DNA from: Dactylosporangium siamense
GTDB lineage: Bacteria > Actinomycetota > Actinomycetes > Mycobacteriales > Micromonosporaceae
Assembly (NCBI RefSeq): GCF_016862795.1
Contig: NZ_BONQ01000026.1
Location: 1-64,000, forward strand
Length of the DNA stretch: 64,000 bases
Direction: 5' to 3'
Each line of letters opens with the position of its first letter. Within the stretch, counting starts at the first letter, position 1. Position numbers and translations under genes: made by a program. The notes beneath the pieces are model-generated. The model did not search any database, was not told where the DNA came from, and saw only the letters and a program-made list of their open reading frames with translations. This document shows, piece by piece, positions 25,506 to 33,308 of this stretch.

Positions 25506-25592
25506 GTGCAGCTGTCTGTCGTGGTGGCCCGCAGTTCCGGAGCCGACCGCTCCGCCGGCGCCGTAGATGACGGCGTTCCGGTCCGCGAGCAT
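25374..25592 (-). pseudogene. Truncated SDR oxidoreductase start fused to transposon debris
   Basis: ATG 25592, overlapping the previous stop (TGATG), opens MLADRNAVIYGAGGAVGS, the first strand and glycine-rich NAD(P) loop of a short-chain dehydrogenase. After about 20 residues similarity stops and the frame runs out of frame through the TnpB remnant to a stop at 25374. The gene was probably the next member of the TIGR03086/SRPBCC operon, destroyed by the insertion element and later decay. Confidence 0.5.
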
Positions 25593-26164
25593 CACGAGTG
25601 TCTCCCCCAAGCCGGATCGCGGCCGATGAACCCCAGCAACTTCGTCTGCGCGTCCGCGTCGGGGCGGACCGGGACGCGGGGACCGTACTGTCCGGACGAC
25701 CGGATGACCTCCTCCATCGACTCCATCCCGGTGAACAGGTTGGCGCACTCCTGCGGATCCAGCCGGTCGTCCTGGCCGGTGGCACGGGCGAGGTCCCAGG
25801 TGTGCATGAAGACGTCCGTCGCGTAGAACTGGTCGATCGCGCGGTCCAGCGGGAGCTCGCCGATGTACGGGTGACGGAACACCCGGACGGGACCCGGCTC
25901 GTCGAGCACTGCCTGCACGGCGTCGCAGTGGTGCAGCCACGCGGCGACCGGGTCGTCGTCCACCGCCGGTCCGGGTGGCAGCTTGATGCCGGTGCCCTCG
26001 GCGAGGAAGTGGGGGAACCAGTCGATGAGGTGCCGCACGACATCGCGGGCGACCCAGCCGTCGACCGGCGACGGCGCGTCCCACTGCCGGGTGCCGTGGA
26101 CCCGTTGCGTGAACTCCCGGCAGATCTCCCGGTGCCGCTCGGCGGGAAGCTCAGACAGTGCCAT
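25592..26164 (-). CDS. TIGR03086/DinB-like metal-binding protein
   Basis: 190-residue protein of the mycothiol-dependent maleylpyruvate isomerase-like group. Helical DinB fold with WVARDVVRHLIDWFPHFL and DVFMHTWDLARATGQDDRL, whose His residues are the usual metal ligands. These enzymes use mycothiol as a cofactor in actinobacteria. It overlaps the SRPBCC gene by 14 bp and belongs to an ArsR-regulated operon. Confidence 0.82.
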   Translation of the reverse strand: MALSELPAERHREICREFTQRVHGTRQWDAPSPVDGWVARDVVRHLIDWFPHFLAEGTGIKLPPGPAVDDDPVAAWLHHCDAVQAVLDEPGPVRVFRHPYIGELPLDRAIDQFYATDVFMHTWDLARATGQDDRLDPQECANLFTGMESMEEVIRSSGQYGPRVPVRPDADAQTKLLGFIGRDPAWGRHS

Positions 26165-26633
26165 CGGCCAGCATCCGGTCGAGTTTGGCGTAACCGGCGT
26201 TCAGGCCGGTCCGCATACCGGTGCGCAGCCGCGCGTCGCGGCGCTCGAAACTGTCCACGAGGGACTGTGTGTGCAGCCGGGTGCGACCGGGGCCGAGGGC
26301 TTCGAACCGCAGCGTCTCCAGCGCCACGGCCTCGGGGTTGCCCTCGAACGTGGACGTCTGCACGATGCGGTCGGGGCCGACGTCGTGGAAGCAGCCGCGG
26401 AAGGCGTACACCTCGCCGTTTCCTTCCGACGCGTACCGCCAGCTGCCGCCGCTGCGCGCGTCCCAGTGCTCGATGCGGGCCCGGGTGTCGGCCGGCCCGA
26501 TCCACTGCACGAACAGCTTCGGGTCGGTGTGGGCGCGCAGCAGCTGCTCGGGTGTGGCCGCGAAGTCTCGGGTGATCCGGATGACCGGCACCGTCGGGTC
26601 GGCCTCGATCGTTGTCTCGGCAATGGTGGTCAT
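26151..26633 (-). CDS. SRPBCC/AHSA1-domain protein
   Basis: 160-residue START-like fold protein with the AHSA1 core: ITRDFAATPEQLLRAHTDPKLFVQWIGP, then FEALGPGRTRLHTQSL. Such proteins bind hydrophobic ligands and are often encoded with ArsR-type regulators, as here. ATG 26633 overlaps the regulator stop (ATGA). Ligand unknown. Confidence 0.87.
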   Translation of the reverse strand: MTTIAETTIEADPTVPVIRITRDFAATPEQLLRAHTDPKLFVQWIGPADTRARIEHWDARSGGSWRYASEGNGEVYAFRGCFHDVGPDRIVQTSTFEGNPEAVALETLRFEALGPGRTRLHTQSLVDSFERRDARLRTGMRTGLNAGYAKLDRMLADGTV

Positions 26634-27010
26634 GCCGTGCTTCCGTCCTGTTCGTCGGTGTCGTTCGGCGTCGCTTCGTTCGTGGTCGCTTCGTTCATCT
26701 CGGCCAGCACCGCGTCGAGGCGGCGGTAGCGGGCCTCGGCCTGGCGGCGGTATCGCTCGATCCACTGGTCCATCAGGTCGAACACCTCCGTCTCCAGGCG
26801 CACCGGCCGCGGCTGCGGCGCCGGTGGCCGGCTCACCAGCCCCGCGTCCTCGAGCACGCGCAGGTGCTTGTACACCGCCTGCAGCGTCATCTCGTAGGGC
26901 TCGGCGAGCTGGTTCACGGTCGCGTCGCCGCCGGCGAGCCGCGCCACCATGTCCCGCCGGGTCGGGTCCGCGAGTGCGGCGAAGACCCGGGACAGCGTGT
27001 CCGCAACCAT
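26630..27010 (-). CDS. ArsR-family regulator of the SRPBCC operon
   Basis: 126-residue winged-helix repressor (SRVFAALADPTRRDMVARLAGGDATVNQLAEPYEMTLQAVYKHLRVLEDAGLV) lacking arsenic-binding cysteines. The C-terminal helix (MDQWIERYRRQAEARYRRLDAVLAEM) probably dimerises. ATG 27010 is used. Two matching operators lie immediately upstream, so autorepression of the regulator-SRPBCC-TIGR03086 operon is likely. Confidence 0.88.
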   Translation of the reverse strand: MVADTLSRVFAALADPTRRDMVARLAGGDATVNQLAEPYEMTLQAVYKHLRVLEDAGLVSRPPAPQPRPVRLETEVFDLMDQWIERYRRQAEARYRRLDAVLAEMNEATTNEATPNDTDEQDGSTA

Positions 27011-27020
27011 CAAGTACCTC

Positions 27021-27085
27021 GTTTCAACCCATTGGTTGAAACGGACGATAGCCCGCCGACACCAGGCCGTCAACCACGAGGTTGA
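27021..27085. promoter_or_regulatory. Tandem ArsR-type operators
   Basis: GTTTCAACC-CATT-GGTTGAAAC (27021-27042) is a perfect 9-bp inverted repeat with a 4-bp spacer. A second site TCAACC-ACGA-GGTTGA (27070-27085) has the same half-sites and spacer length, 46 bp away. Both are upstream of the ArsR-type gene, the first 10 bp before its ATG. Confidence 0.65.
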
Positions 27086-27101
27086 AAGCGCTGATCAGCA
27101 T

Positions 27102-27232
27102 GGCTACGCCCGGAATCTCCCGGAGGCTCACGTGGTGAAGGGCTCACCGTGCGCCCGTACGGCGCCCACGGTGTGGCTGCGGGCACGCCCGCGAGCGCGC
27201 AGGTCGTCCGCGACCTGCTCGCCGCGGGCTGA
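27102..27232 (+). pseudogene. Possible remnant of an F420-dependent NADP reductase-like gene
   Basis: GYARNLPEAHVVKG in one frame and, after a frameshift, AAGTPASAQVVRDLLAAG resemble pieces of NADPH:F420 oxidoreductase-like proteins (LPGARVVKAFN and the following Rossmann end). No start, no intact frame. It is divergent from the ArsR-type gene across the tandem operators, so it may once have been regulated by it. Tentative. Confidence 0.35.
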
Positions 27233-27242
27233 GACCCCTGGC

Positions 27243-27671
27243 TCAGCCGGTCGGGGTCAGGCCGGTCGAGGCGCGGAACGAGCCGTCCATCTCGAAGGGC
27301 ACCGACTCGTGCTCGTGCGTCACCAGCCAGCGGCCGTCGACGCGGCGCAGGCCCAGCGTCACCCGGAACCACAGGGTGAAGCCCTCCGTGGAGCCGCGCG
27401 GCACGGCGGTCAGGCGGTCGAGGCTGGTCGCGAATGCCACGTCGCCGTCCGCGGTGATCTCCAGCTGGGTGACCTCGCGGCGCGGCGGCGCCTCGAAGCC
27501 GGCCATCCAGGCGTCCAGCGCTGCCGGGGTCTGCCCGTCGACGGGCTGGCGCAGCGGCGGAGCGAGGCTGAACTCGACGTAGCCGGGCGCGTAGTGCGAC
27601 AGGATGGCCTTGGCGTCACCTTCCTGCAGCAGCGCGGCCTTGCCCTCGATGACTTCCCGGATCTCCTCCAT
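27243..27671 (-). CDS. SnoaL/SgcJ-like NTF2-fold protein
   Basis: 142-residue cone-shaped NTF2-like protein: AALLQEGDAKAILSHYAPGYVEF at the N-terminus and WFRVTLGLRRVDGRWLVTHEHESVPFE at the C-terminus are typical of DUF4440/SgcJ proteins. ATG 27671 follows AAGGA. It diverges from the YCII-ECF42 genes across a symmetrical promoter, so it is a likely ECF42 target. Ligand or reaction unknown. Confidence 0.8.
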   Translation of the reverse strand: MEEIREVIEGKAALLQEGDAKAILSHYAPGYVEFSLAPPLRQPVDGQTPAALDAWMAGFEAPPRREVTQLEITADGDVAFATSLDRLTAVPRGSTEGFTLWFRVTLGLRRVDGRWLVTHEHESVPFEMDGSFRASTGLTPTG

Positions 27672-27697
27672 GACATTTCCTTCCCTTCTCTTTGCCT

Positions 27698-27734
27698 GGG
27701 ATGTCGAAGCTGGGCCGGCCGGTTTCGACATCCC
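27698..27734. promoter_or_regulatory. Mirror-image ECF42-type promoter
   Basis: GGGATGTCGAA (27698-27708) and TTCGACATCCC (27724-27734) form a perfect 11-bp inverted repeat with a 15-nt spacer. Each arm contains TGTCGA, which I recall as the ECF42 -35 element; the CGACA of the opposite arm falls at -10 spacing. The one site could therefore drive the SnoaL-like gene leftward and YCII-ECF42 rightward. Confidence 0.55.
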
Positions 27735-27758
27735 GGCAAGAGAGAATGGAGAGCAGTC

Positions 27759-28130
27759 ATGAAGTACCTGATCCTGATCCAGTCCAACCCGCAGTCCCTC
27801 GCCGTCTGGGAGACCCTGACCGAGCAGCAGCAGACCGACTTCGGCATTGGTCACGTCCGGCTCTCCGACGAGATGCGGGAGGCCGGCGTGCTCGTCGTCA
27901 GCGAAGGCCTCGGCGACCCGGCCCTGGCCACCCAGGTCTCGGTGCGCGACGGCAAGACGATCACGTCGGACGGGCCGTACGCCGAGGTCAAGGAGCACCT
28001 GGCCGGCTTCTACCTGATCGACGTCGCGGATCTCGACGAGGCGGTCGCGTGGGCCGCGAAGGCGCCGGACGCCGCGCTCACCCGGGTCGAGGTGCGCCCG
28101 ATCCTTGATCTGAGCACGTGGGAGGTATGA
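27759..28130 (+). CDS. YCII-related (DGPF) protein
   Basis: 123-residue ferredoxin-like-fold protein with the motifs MKYLILIQSN, TSDGPYAEVKEHLAGFYLIDVADLDEAVAWAAKAP and VEVRPI of the DGPF/YCII family. These small proteins accompany ECF42 sigma factors and may be their regulators or targets. The stop overlaps the sigma-factor ATG (ATGA). ATG 27759 lies 25 bp after the symmetrical promoter. Confidence 0.92.
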   Translation: MKYLILIQSNPQSLAVWETLTEQQQTDFGIGHVRLSDEMREAGVLVVSEGLGDPALATQVSVRDGKTITSDGPYAEVKEHLAGFYLIDVADLDEAVAWAAKAPDAALTRVEVRPILDLSTWEV

Positions 28131-29326
28131 CCGGGCTGCCGGACCTGCTGCGCGAGTGCGCGCCGCGGGTCCTGGCCGCCGTGGTGCGCCGTTACGGCGA
28201 CTTCGAGGCCTGCGAGGACGCGGTGCAGGAGGCGCTGATCACCGCCGCCCGGCAGTGGCCGGAAACCGGCGTCCCGGAGCACCCGCGGAACTGGCTGATC
28301 ACCGTGGCCGGTCGCCGGCGGGTGGAGCTGCTGCGCAACGAGACGGCCCGCCGGCGCCGCGAGGAGGCGATCCAGCACGAGCCCGCGCCGGAGGTCCGCG
28401 GCGACGACGAGCTGGCGTTGCTGCTGCTGTGCTGCCACGCCGCGCTGAGCGTGCCGGCACAGATCACGCTCACCCTGCGAGCGGTCGGCGGGCTCAGCAC
28501 CGCGGAGATCGCCCGGGCACTGCTGCTGCCGGAGGCCACCGTCGGCCAGCGGATCAGCCGGGCCAAGCAGCGGATCCGCGACACCGGCACCCGGTTCGAA
28601 CTGCCCGCGCCGGACGAGCTCGGCGAGCGACTCACCGCGGTCCGGCACGTGCTGTACCTCATCTTCAACGAGGGCTACACGGCCAGCTCCGGCGACACGC
28701 TGAACCGGGTGGAGCTGACCCGGGAGGCGATCCGGCTGACCCGGCAGCTGCACCGGCGCCTGCCGCACGACGGTGAGGTGGCCGGACTGCTCGCGTTGAT
28801 GCTGCTCACCGACGCGCGCCGGCCCTCGCGGACCGGGCCGGACGGCACCCTGGTCCCGCTCGCCGAGCAGGACCGGGACCGCTGGGACGCGGCCGCGATC
28901 GCCGAGGGCGTCGCGATCATCACCCACGCGCTGGCGCACGCCCCGATCGGCCCGTTCCAGCTGCAGGCCGCGATCGCGGCGGTGCACGACGAGGCCGCAC
29001 GCGCCGAGGACACCGACTGGCCGCAGATCCTCGCCCTGTACGGGATGCTGCACGCCCTCGCCCCGAGCCCGATGGTCACGCTGAACCGGATCGTCGCCCG
29101 GGCCATGGTCGACGGCCCGGAGGCCGGGCTCGCCGCGCTGGACCAGGTCGCCGGGGACCCGGTGCTGGCCCGGCACCACCGGACCGCGGCGGTGCGGGCC
29201 CACCTGCTGGAGCTGGCCGGCGACCAGGCCGGGGCGCGGGAGCAGTACCGGCTGGCGGCCCGGCGCACGCTCAGCCGGCCGGAGCAGCGTTACCTGGAGT
29301 CCCGGGCCGCGCGGCTGCACCTATGA
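28127..29326 (+). CDS. ECF42-group RNA polymerase sigma factor
   Basis: 399-residue sigma factor. Region 2 (RRYGDFEACEDAVQEALITAARQWPETGVPEHPRNWL) and region 4 (LPEATVGQRISRAKQRI) occupy the first 170 residues. A long C-terminal extension (YLIFNEGYTASSGD and TPR-like helices ... VTLNRIVARAMVDGPEAGLAALD) is diagnostic of ECF42, where it controls activity without a classical anti-sigma factor. GTG 28118 is an alternative start. Coupled to the YCII gene. Confidence 0.92.
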   Translation: MTGLPDLLRECAPRVLAAVVRRYGDFEACEDAVQEALITAARQWPETGVPEHPRNWLITVAGRRRVELLRNETARRRREEAIQHEPAPEVRGDDELALLLLCCHAALSVPAQITLTLRAVGGLSTAEIARALLLPEATVGQRISRAKQRIRDTGTRFELPAPDELGERLTAVRHVLYLIFNEGYTASSGDTLNRVELTREAIRLTRQLHRRLPHDGEVAGLLALMLLTDARRPSRTGPDGTLVPLAEQDRDRWDAAAIAEGVAIITHALAHAPIGPFQLQAAIAAVHDEAARAEDTDWPQILALYGMLHALAPSPMVTLNRIVARAMVDGPEAGLAALDQVAGDPVLARHHRTAAVRAHLLELAGDQAGAREQYRLAARRTLSRPEQRYLESRAARLHL

Positions 29327-29395
29327 CATTTGTACTGCTGATCCCACGACGAACGGGCCGATGATGATCGGGGTCCGGATGCGAAGGTGAAAGGC

Positions 29396-29902
29396 ATGAC
29401 AATGACGGCAGATGTGGTGCGGCTCCGGCCTCCCCTGCACAGGGCCAGCCCCCGCGCCCTGTGGTACTGGGCGGCGAGGGCCGCAGTGCTGTGGGTCGTG
29501 CTGCTCGCGCCGCAGGCGGCCTGGTGGTTCATCGACGGCGACGGCTCGCGCCTCCCCCACCTGGTCGTCGGCGCGGTATGGCTGGTGCTGGCCGCCGCGC
29601 ACCTGCTGGTGATGCCGCAGTGGCGCTACCGGGTGCACCGCTGGGAGGCCACCGACACCGCAGTGTACACCCAGACGGGCTGGCTCAGCCAGGAACGGCG
29701 GATCGCGCCGATCTCCCGTGTGCAGACCGTGGACAGCGAACGCGGGCCGATCGAGCAGCTGTTCAAGCTGGCGAACGTGACCGTGACCACCGCGTCGGCG
29801 GCCGGTCCCCTCAAGATCGAAGGCCTGGCCGCGAAGGTCGCCGACCAGCTGGTCGCCGACCTGACCGCCCGGGTCGGCCAGAGCACCGGGGACGCGACGT
29901 GA
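29396..29902 (+). CDS. bPH2-domain membrane protein, YdbS-like
   Basis: 168 residues: two transmembrane helices (about 28-80) followed by one bacterial PH domain (AVYTQTGWLSQERRIAPISRVQTVDSERGPIEQLFKLANVTVTTAS). The RIAPISRVQTV segment is the family signature. GAAGG precedes ATG 29396. It overlaps the next gene by GTGA and forms a YdbS/YdbT-type pair, thought to act at the membrane in antibiotic or envelope stress resistance. Confidence 0.87.
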   Translation: MTMTADVVRLRPPLHRASPRALWYWAARAAVLWVVLLAPQAAWWFIDGDGSRLPHLVVGAVWLVLAAAHLLVMPQWRYRVHRWEATDTAVYTQTGWLSQERRIAPISRVQTVDSERGPIEQLFKLANVTVTTASAAGPLKIEGLAAKVADQLVADLTARVGQSTGDAT

Positions 29903-31413
29903 CCACCGCTCCTCTGGTGGCAGACGCGGACGTCGAGGAGCGCTGGCGCCGGCTGAGCCCGCGGATGCTGGCGGTGCACCCGGTAATGGAGCTGCGACGG
30001 CTGATCTTCCCGCTGGTCGCGGTGGTGGTCGGGCTGCGCAGCGGGGCCGGCGGCGAAGGCGGCTGGTGGGCGCTGGGCATCGGCGGCATCGGCATCGTGA
30101 TCGGCTTCCTGCGCTACTTCACCACCTCGTTCCGGATCACCCCGGACTCGGTGCAGGTGCGCCGGGGCCTGCTCCGCCGCCGGACACTGACCGTGCCGCG
30201 GGACAGGATCCGCACCGTGGACGTCACGTCGCACGTGCTGCACCGGATCTTCGGCCTGGCCCGGGTCACCGTCGGCACCGGCAAGACCGACAAGAAGAAC
30301 GACGGCGTGAAGCTCGACGGGCTCAGCGCCGCCGCCGCCGAGAACCTGCACCGCGAGCTGCTGCACCGGCCCATGCCCGGCGTCGAGTCGGCGCCGTCGC
30401 AGCCCGTCTCCGAGACCTTGCTGGCGGCCCTGCGCCCGGCCTGGATCCGGTACGGCCCGTTCACGCTGTCCGGCCTGGTCACGATCGGTGTGCTGGTCGG
30501 CATCGGGTCCCGCCTGGTCAACGAGGGCCACGTCGACCTCACGAAGATCGGCTTCGTGCACGACTCGATCGACTACCTGCGCAACCAGCCGCTGCCGGTG
30601 GCGATCCTCCTCGTGACCGCCGCGGTGGCCGGGTTCACCGCGATCGCGTCCACCGCCGGCTACGTGCTGGCCTTCTGGAACTTCCGGCTGAGCCGGCACA
30701 GCAGCGGCACCCTGCACGTGCGGCGTGGCCTGCTCACCACCCGCAACACCACCATCGAGGAGCGCCGGCTGCGCGGTGTGGAGCTCAGCGAGCCGCTGCT
30801 GCTGCGGGCGGTGCGCGGCGCCCGGGTCCTGGCCATCGCCACCGGCCTGCGGGTCGGCCGGGGCGCCGAGCGCGGCGGCTCGATCCTGCTGCCACCCGGG
30901 CCCCGGGCCGTCGCGGTGGACGTGGCCGGCACGGTCATCGGCGACGCGGACCCGCTGACCGTCCCGCTGACCCGTCACGGTCCCCGGGCCCGCCTGCGCA
31001 GGTTCACCCGCGCCGGCACGGGCAGCACGATCCTGATCCTGATCGTCCTGGCGTTCGTGCTGCTCGCCGGTGCCCCCTGGTGGGCGTTCTGGACGGCGGT
31101 GTCGCTGCTGCCACTCGGCGCGCTCCTGGCCTTGGACCGGGCCGGGTCCCTCGGTCACGCCCTCACCGCCGGCTGGCTGGTCAGCCGGCACGGCAGCCTG
31201 GTCCGCCGCCGCTACGTCCTGCGCACCGACGCGGTCATCGGCTGGAACCTGACCATGTCGGTGTTCCAGCGTCGAGCCGGCCTGACCACACTGGTGGCCA
31301 CCACGGCCGGCGGCCGGCAGGGGTACCCCATCCTCGACGTCCCCGACGCGGAGGCGATCCGGGTCGCCCGCACCGCCACTCCCAACCTGCTGGAGCAGTT
31401 CCTCGCCGACTGA
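29899..31413 (+). CDS. Multi-bPH2 membrane protein, YdbT-like
   Basis: 504 residues with paired transmembrane helices alternating with three bPH2 domains: around 85-150 (VQVRRGLLRRRTLTVPRDRIRTVDV), 270-345 (LHVRRGLLTTRNTTIEERRLRGVEL) and 430-500. Each domain has the 'R(I/L)R(T/G)V' signature. GTG 29899 overlaps the partner gene. A perfect hairpin follows the stop. Membrane-anchored; molecular role unknown. Confidence 0.87.
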   Translation: MTTAPLVADADVEERWRRLSPRMLAVHPVMELRRLIFPLVAVVVGLRSGAGGEGGWWALGIGGIGIVIGFLRYFTTSFRITPDSVQVRRGLLRRRTLTVPRDRIRTVDVTSHVLHRIFGLARVTVGTGKTDKKNDGVKLDGLSAAAAENLHRELLHRPMPGVESAPSQPVSETLLAALRPAWIRYGPFTLSGLVTIGVLVGIGSRLVNEGHVDLTKIGFVHDSIDYLRNQPLPVAILLVTAAVAGFTAIASTAGYVLAFWNFRLSRHSSGTLHVRRGLLTTRNTTIEERRLRGVELSEPLLLRAVRGARVLAIATGLRVGRGAERGGSILLPPGPRAVAVDVAGTVIGDADPLTVPLTRHGPRARLRRFTRAGTGSTILILIVLAFVLLAGAPWWAFWTAVSLLPLGALLALDRAGSLGHALTAGWLVSRHGSLVRRRYVLRTDAVIGWNLTMSVFQRRAGLTTLVATTAGGRQGYPILDVPDAEAIRVARTATPNLLEQFLAD

Positions 31414-31427
31414 CGTTCCGCGACGGT

Positions 31428-31451
31428 CCCGGCCTCCTGCGAGAGGCCGGG
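31428..31451 (+). terminator. Terminator of the bPH2 pair
   Basis: CCCGGCCTC/GAGGCCGGG, a perfect 9-bp stem with a 6-nt loop, 15 bp after the stop codon. Confidence 0.75.
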
Positions 31452-31479
31452 CTGCCGCTTCAACCGCGATTGGGGCCAC

Positions 31480-32169
31480 TCACCACTGCGCACGCCGCCA
31501 GGACGGCCCGGCGTACGCGGGCGGATCCTCACAGCCAGCGTCGATGTTGTGCCATTGCGCGGGCCATTCGGCGGCGGGTCCGGCAAGCATCGCCCGCACC
31601 ACGGCGGCGCTCTCGTCGGGTCGCTGCGGATCCCAGGGGGCGTGGACCCAGATCTGATACTCGTCCGGCTCCTCGAGCCACACCTCGAGCTCGCCGGTAC
31701 CGATCACGCCAACCCTGACACCCTCGATCCCTGGCGGCAGGGCGAGGTCGGCGAGGATGAGCCGGCCGGCCCGGTGCATCGCCTTCTCCCAGCCGCGGTC
31801 GACCTCGAGGCGCGCAACCTCGGCGTCGTAGGCCGCGGCATCGAACACGACCGTGCGCGACTCGCCCACCTGGCGAACGCCGCGCCGGTCCCGCAGCTCC
31901 CAGCGCACCAGGCCGCCCTCGCGGCGGACGCGCGCTTCGATGGCGCTGCAGTCCGGGCCACAGCTCGGACAGCAGGCAACCGTCGCGGTGGTGACGTGAT
32001 CGGTCGCCGCGAAGCGGTTCACCGGCACCAGCACGTCCCACGGTCCCGGGCCGTCCTGGCCGTCGGTGTGGCTGACGTCGACGCCGTCGATACGAACGAT
32101 CACGCGCAGCTGCTCGGGGGACCGCACGAGCAACGCCGGCTCAATACCCAACGACAGCTCCGACAGCAC
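31480..32169 (-). CDS. Hypothetical protein with a Cys cluster
   Basis: 229 residues, not recognised. Residues near 65-75 read ACCPSCGPDCSAIEARV, a compact set of four cysteines that could bind zinc. The rest is mixed alpha/beta with acidic, Trp-rich sections (EEPDEYQIWVHAPWDPQRP). GTG 32169 is used. Proteins with a similar layout occur singly in actinobacteria; no function can be assigned. Confidence 0.6.
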   Translation of the reverse strand: MLSELSLGIEPALLVRSPEQLRVIVRIDGVDVSHTDGQDGPGPWDVLVPVNRFAATDHVTTATVACCPSCGPDCSAIEARVRREGGLVRWELRDRRGVRQVGESRTVVFDAAAYDAEVARLEVDRGWEKAMHRAGRLILADLALPPGIEGVRVGVIGTGELEVWLEEPDEYQIWVHAPWDPQRPDESAAVVRAMLAGPAAEWPAQWHNIDAGCEDPPAYAGPSWRRAQW

Positions 32170-32251
32170 ACCCAGATCCTATGGGCCGGATGCTGGATCT
32201 GGCGCACCAGAGGCGCGGTGCGGTGTTCTCCGTGTGCGGCGCTGTTTGCGG

Positions 32252-33031
32252 TCAGAGGAGCATGCGGGCGATCGCGGCGACGCCGACCACGACGATCAGC
32301 GCGCGCATCGCCACCGGGGGCAGCCGCCGGCCGAAGTGCGCGCCGGCCACGCCGCCGAGGGTCGCTCCGGTGGCGATCAGCCCGACCACCTTCCAGTCGA
32401 CGGACCCGGCGGAGATCAGCAGGAAGATGGCCGCGGCCACCACGTTCACGGCTGTGGTCAGCAGGTTCTTCAGGCCCGTGACGGACTGGATGTCGTCGGA
32501 GGTCAGCACGCTCATCAGGCCGACGAGCAGGACGCCCTGGGCGGCGCCGAAATAGCCGCCGTAGATGCCGAGCACGTACACGCCGGCGACGACGCCGGCG
32601 AGCCGGGGACCGGTCAGCGTTGCGAGGTGCCCGTGGCCGTCGCCGGTGTCGCGTCCGCGGGTGATGCGCCGCTGCAGCGCCGGGCCCCACACGACCATGA
32701 CCAGGCCGAGCGCGATCAGGCCGGGGACGATCAGCTGGAACGCGGCGGCCGGCAGGACCAGCAGCAGGATCGCGCCGGTCATGCCGCCGAGCAGTGACGC
32801 GGGCAGCAGGCGGCGCAGCACACCGCCACGCCCGCGCAGCTCACGCCGGTAGCCGAAGGTGCCGGTGAGCCCGCCGCCGACCAGGCCGATGTTGTTGGAG
32901 ACGTTCGCGACCAGCGGCGGATAACCGAACAGCAGCAACGTCGGAAACGTCACCAGCGTGCCGGAGCCGACCACCACGTTGATCATTCCGGCCCAGAACC
33001 CGGCCGCCAGCACCGCGATCGCTTCTACCAC
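32252..33031 (-). CDS. TauE/SafE-family membrane exporter
   Basis: 259-residue permease with about eight helices and the two internal repeats of the sulfite/organosulfonate exporter family. Signatures are GFWAGMINVVVGSGTLVTFPTLL and GVYVLGIYGGYFGAAQGVLLV. GTG 33031 is the start. It might export sulfite or another anion; a link with sulfate released by the distant sulfatase operon is possible but not shown. Confidence 0.85.
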   Translation of the reverse strand: MVEAIAVLAAGFWAGMINVVVGSGTLVTFPTLLLFGYPPLVANVSNNIGLVGGGLTGTFGYRRELRGRGGVLRRLLPASLLGGMTGAILLLVLPAAAFQLIVPGLIALGLVMVVWGPALQRRITRGRDTGDGHGHLATLTGPRLAGVVAGVYVLGIYGGYFGAAQGVLLVGLMSVLTSDDIQSVTGLKNLLTTAVNVVAAAIFLLISAGSVDWKVVGLIATGATLGGVAGAHFGRRLPPVAMRALIVVVGVAAIARMLL

Positions 33032-33170
33032 GGCACCAATGATCGTCCTTCCGACTGGCCATGCCAGCGGGCTGTGACGTTCAACCCTCGCGGCCGGGCG
33101 GCGGGCACCATCACACGATGGACCGGGGCATCGTTTCCGTGCCGGAGCCGTTTGTCACTGAACCCGGCGG

Positions 33171-33185
33171 TCACTATTTTAGTGA
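33171..33185. promoter_or_regulatory. Short palindrome in an AT-richer gap
   Basis: TCACTA-TTT-TAGTGA lies in the 277-bp gap 33032-33308, which holds no gene I can support and is visibly richer in A and T than the flanks. It could be an operator or a weak terminator. Confidence 0.3.
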
Positions 33186-33308
33186 GCCGACGACAAGTAT
33201 ATCGACCGTCCGGGAATCGAAGGACGCCGGTGCACGTGCATATTGGGGTTTCATAATCCTTGCCCCGTCACGGAAATTCTCCGGAGTGCCTTCGGACAGG
33301 ATGTCCGG

